DNA of 34,941 bases from Enterococcus avium ATCC 14025 (GTDB lineage: Bacteria; Bacillota; Bacilli; Lactobacillales; Enterococcaceae), in NCBI RefSeq assembly GCF_000406965.1, contig NZ_KE136363.1, positions 300,759 to 335,699 of the forward strand, written 5' to 3'. Position numbers and translations under genes: made by a program. This document shows positions 33,409 to 34,941 of the stretch, piece by piece (position 1 is the stretch's first letter; every line of letters starts with the position of its first letter). The notes beneath the pieces were generated by a model. That model searched no databases. It was not told the DNA's origin and worked only from the letters and a program-made list of their open reading frames with translations.

Positions 33409-34052
33409 TGACACAATTATTTCAAACATTTTCAGCTGATTTTGTCAGTGGATTTAAGTATACAATCTATGCAAGTTTATTGGCGCTAGTTTTTAGTCTA
33501 ATTATTGGAACGATAATGGCAATCCTGCAATTGTCTCATAATCGGATTATTCGGAGTCTAGCAAAGGCTTATGTCGCGTTTTTCCGAAATATTCCTTTGC
33601 TGATCATCGTGATGTTCTTTTACGTTGTAGCACCGATGTATTTTTATAGCTTTGATGGTTTTCAAGCAGGAACAATCGGTTTAACGATTTATACCTCGGC
33701 ATTTATAGCGGAGACAGTCCGTTCTGGCATCCAAACAGTTCCAAAGGGGCAGATGGAGGCAGGACTCTCTTCAGGTTTTTCTTATTCTGAAACAATGCGT
33801 TACATTGTTTTGCCGCAAGCGTTTAAAATTGTGGTGCCACCATTAGGAAATCAATTTATCAATTTAATCAAAAATTCTTCAATTTTGGCAATGGTTGCTG
33901 GGTTAGATTTAATGTATCAAGGCGATTTGATTGCCAGTACGACTTTTAATACGTTTGATACGTACATTATCGTTGGTCTGTTTTATTTAGTTTTAACACT
34001 GCCATTGTCTTATCTGATGAACTATTTAGATAAGCATTGGTCAAATGCCTAA
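33408..34052 (+). CDS. Amino-acid ABC transporter permease 1
   Basis: This 214-residue HisM/GlnP-type permease has about five membrane segments. The N-terminal GFKYTIYASLLALVFSL, the FRNIPLLIIVMFFY segment and the EAA loop (EAGLSSGFSYSETMRYIVLPQAFK) that docks on the ATPase are visible. It starts within the stop of the lipoprotein gene (TAATG), so translation is coupled. It pairs with the second permease to form the heterodimeric channel. Confidence 0.92.
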   Translation: MTQLFQTFSADFVSGFKYTIYASLLALVFSLIIGTIMAILQLSHNRIIRSLAKAYVAFFRNIPLLIIVMFFYVVAPMYFYSFDGFQAGTIGLTIYTSAFIAETVRSGIQTVPKGQMEAGLSSGFSYSETMRYIVLPQAFKIVVPPLGNQFINLIKNSSILAMVAGLDLMYQGDLIASTTFNTFDTYIIVGLFYLVLTLPLSYLMNYLDKHWSNA

Positions 34053-34072
34053 AAAGGAAGGGGTAAAAAATA

Positions 34073-34723
34073 ATGAGTGATGCTTTTTCATGGATTAATT
34101 TACGATTCCTTTTGGATGGGCTGTGGGTGACGATTCAAGTTTCAGTTGTTTCGATTATTTTTAGTATGATACTTGGGGGAATCGCTGGAACTGTTCGTTA
34201 CAGTAACATTCCGATACTTTCAAAGGTTGTAGGCATAATCGTTGATATTATTCGTAATTTACCATTATTACTAATCATCTTTTTCACGTATTTTGCCTTA
34301 CCACAAATTGGAATCAAACTGAATATTTTCTGGGCAGCGGTTGCTGCACTGACCATTTTTGAATCAGCGATGTTATCTGAAATTTTCCGTGCCGGATTAA
34401 ATGCTGTTCCGTCTGGACAAACAGAAGCGGGAATGTCATCTGGTTTAACTTATGTCCAAACCTTGACCATGATAGTTATGCCGCAAGCCTTCAAATCCAT
34501 GTTGCCGGCTATTTTGAGTCAGTTGATTTCTCTAATTAAAGACACATCGTTGGCTGTGATTATTTCACTGCCAGAGCTGACTCATAATGCGAAAATCATT
34601 TATGGACAGAATACCAATTACGTCATACCGATGTTCATTGCTATGACAGCTATGTATTTTGTTGTTTGCTATTTATTATCAGTGGTTTCAAATCTGTTAG
34701 AAACAAGTAAATATAACTATTAA
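34073..34723 (+). CDS. Amino-acid ABC transporter permease 2
   Basis: This 216-residue paralogue of the preceding permease has the same layout: LLDGLWVTIQVSVVSIIFS, IRNLPLLLIIFFTYF and the EAA loop EAGMSSGLTYVQTLTMIVMPQAFK. It starts 20 bases after the first permease with GGAAGGGG about ten bases before the ATG. An ISL3-type element begins only four to five bases after its stop, so the operon's original 3' end and terminator have been displaced. Confidence 0.92.
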   Translation: MSDAFSWINLRFLLDGLWVTIQVSVVSIIFSMILGGIAGTVRYSNIPILSKVVGIIVDIIRNLPLLLIIFFTYFALPQIGIKLNIFWAAVAALTIFESAMLSEIFRAGLNAVPSGQTEAGMSSGLTYVQTLTMIVMPQAFKSMLPAILSQLISLIKDTSLAVIISLPELTHNAKIIYGQNTNYVIPMFIAMTAMYFVVCYLLSVVSNLLETSKYNY

Positions 34724-34781
34724 AAAAGGGCTCTTCGTCAAATCGTGTTGGTGAAGACAAATTTGAATAAAACTTAGTCCG

Positions 34782-34816
34782 ATATGCGGCGCGTTCTGTG
34801 CGCCGCATATTTTTTT
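34782..34816 (+). terminator. Inward-facing terminator in the IS end
   Basis: A perfect 11-bp GC-rich stem (34782-34792 with 34800-34810), a 7-base loop and six Ts on the plus strand. It stops rightward transcription entering the element from the importer operon; no T run follows on the minus strand, so it is not the transposase's own terminator. Confidence 0.8.
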
Positions 34817-34941
34817 AGTTTTCAAAGATCAGACCTTGTTGTAAATAGATCCGTGCCCGAAAGTTATAAAAGTTGCGATAACCAAACGCAATTCGTTTAA
34901 TCAGCTTGATCTTGTTATTCAGCCCCTCCGTGACACCGTTT
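34815..34941 (-). CDS. ISL3-family transposase, C-terminal end (partial)
   Basis: The last 41 residues are visible; the gene continues beyond the window. The sequence begins NGVTEGLNNKIKLIKR, where the glutamate of NG.TEG is the third acidic residue of the DDE catalytic triad in ISL3 transposases, and continues GYRNFYNFRARI as in the family C-terminus. The TAA stop is at 34817-34815, next to the T run of the inward-facing hairpin. Intactness of the rest is unknown. Confidence 0.85.
   Translation of the reverse strand, partial: NGVTEGLNNKIKLIKRIAFGYRNFYNFRARIYLQQGLIFEN

Larger units (their letters stand above)
34728..34941. mobile_element. ISL3-family insertion sequence, one end (runs off the window)
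   Basis: The element begins with GGCTCTTCGTCAAATCGTG (from about 34729), which matches the terminal inverted repeat style of ISL3-family elements, and contains the 3' end of a leftward ISL3-type transposase. The far end and the 8-bp target duplication typical of the family are outside the window. The insertion lies directly after the ABC importer operon and does not break a gene on this side. Confidence 0.8.

Overview
The window reads as chromosome of a low-GC lactic-acid-type Firmicute, most likely an Enterococcus. The evidence is an AddAB-type recombination pair of the Lactobacillales RexB/RexA kind, a T-box-controlled pheST operon, a glucosaminidase with tandem DUF5648 repeats, a demethylmenaquinone/NDH-2 gene set, strong AAGGAGG-type ribosome sites, and an ISL3-type insertion sequence at the right edge. 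The genus is inferred from gene content and style, not proven. Most of the window is ordinary core genome with some less common accessory modules.

Left part (1-10,100): a four-gene operon holds an XRE regulator with a helical C-terminal domain, a PLDc_N mini-membrane protein, an ABC ATPase and an ABC-2 permease. The last three have the same order as Bacillus yxlEFG. Next come two small leftward membrane proteins of unknown role, a secreted glucosaminidase with three C-terminal DUF5648 repeats, a 72-residue unknown whose promoter spacer is a 17-bp palindrome, the branched-chain amino-acid exporter pair azlCD, a UspA protein, tRNA-Gln(CUG), an unknown 131-residue protein behind an operator-like inverted repeat, a DUF308 membrane protein, and a two-gene unit (a small YkvS/DUF2187-like protein and a TTG-started membrane protein).

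Middle part (10,100-23,100): housekeeping genes. These are a nitroreductase, signal peptidase I (lepB), the rexB-rexA (addBA) helicase/nuclease operon, an HxlR regulator, and pheS-pheT behind a complete Phe T-box leader (UUC specifier, T-box, terminator).

Right part (23,100-34,941): a redox and glycerol cluster. A leftward operon encodes a GlpA-like glycerol-3-phosphate dehydrogenase with a [2Fe-2S] BFD-like tail, an FAD/NAD(P) oxidoreductase and a cysteine-rich DUF1667 protein. Its leader has a strong promoter followed by a terminator hairpin, and the antiterminator gene glpP lies just upstream. Next to it are a long-chain polyprenyl diphosphate synthase (leftward), and a UbiA-type prenyltransferase (menA-like) and type II NADH dehydrogenase (rightward), which together could make and reduce demethylmenaquinone. 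The cluster therefore plausibly links glycerol-3-phosphate and NADH oxidation to a quinone or flavin electron pool. Then come trpS and a four-gene glutamate/glutamine-type ABC importer operon. Four bases after that operon's last stop codon begins an ISL3-family element, whose transposase 3' end runs off the window.

I found no CRISPR array, prophage, rRNA or clearly new defence system. The most interesting items are small-scale: palindromes inside promoters of unknown genes, a 7-codon upstream ORF overlapping the menA start, the GlpP-type leader on the unusual GlpA/FAD/DUF1667 operon, and an inward-facing terminator in the IS end.
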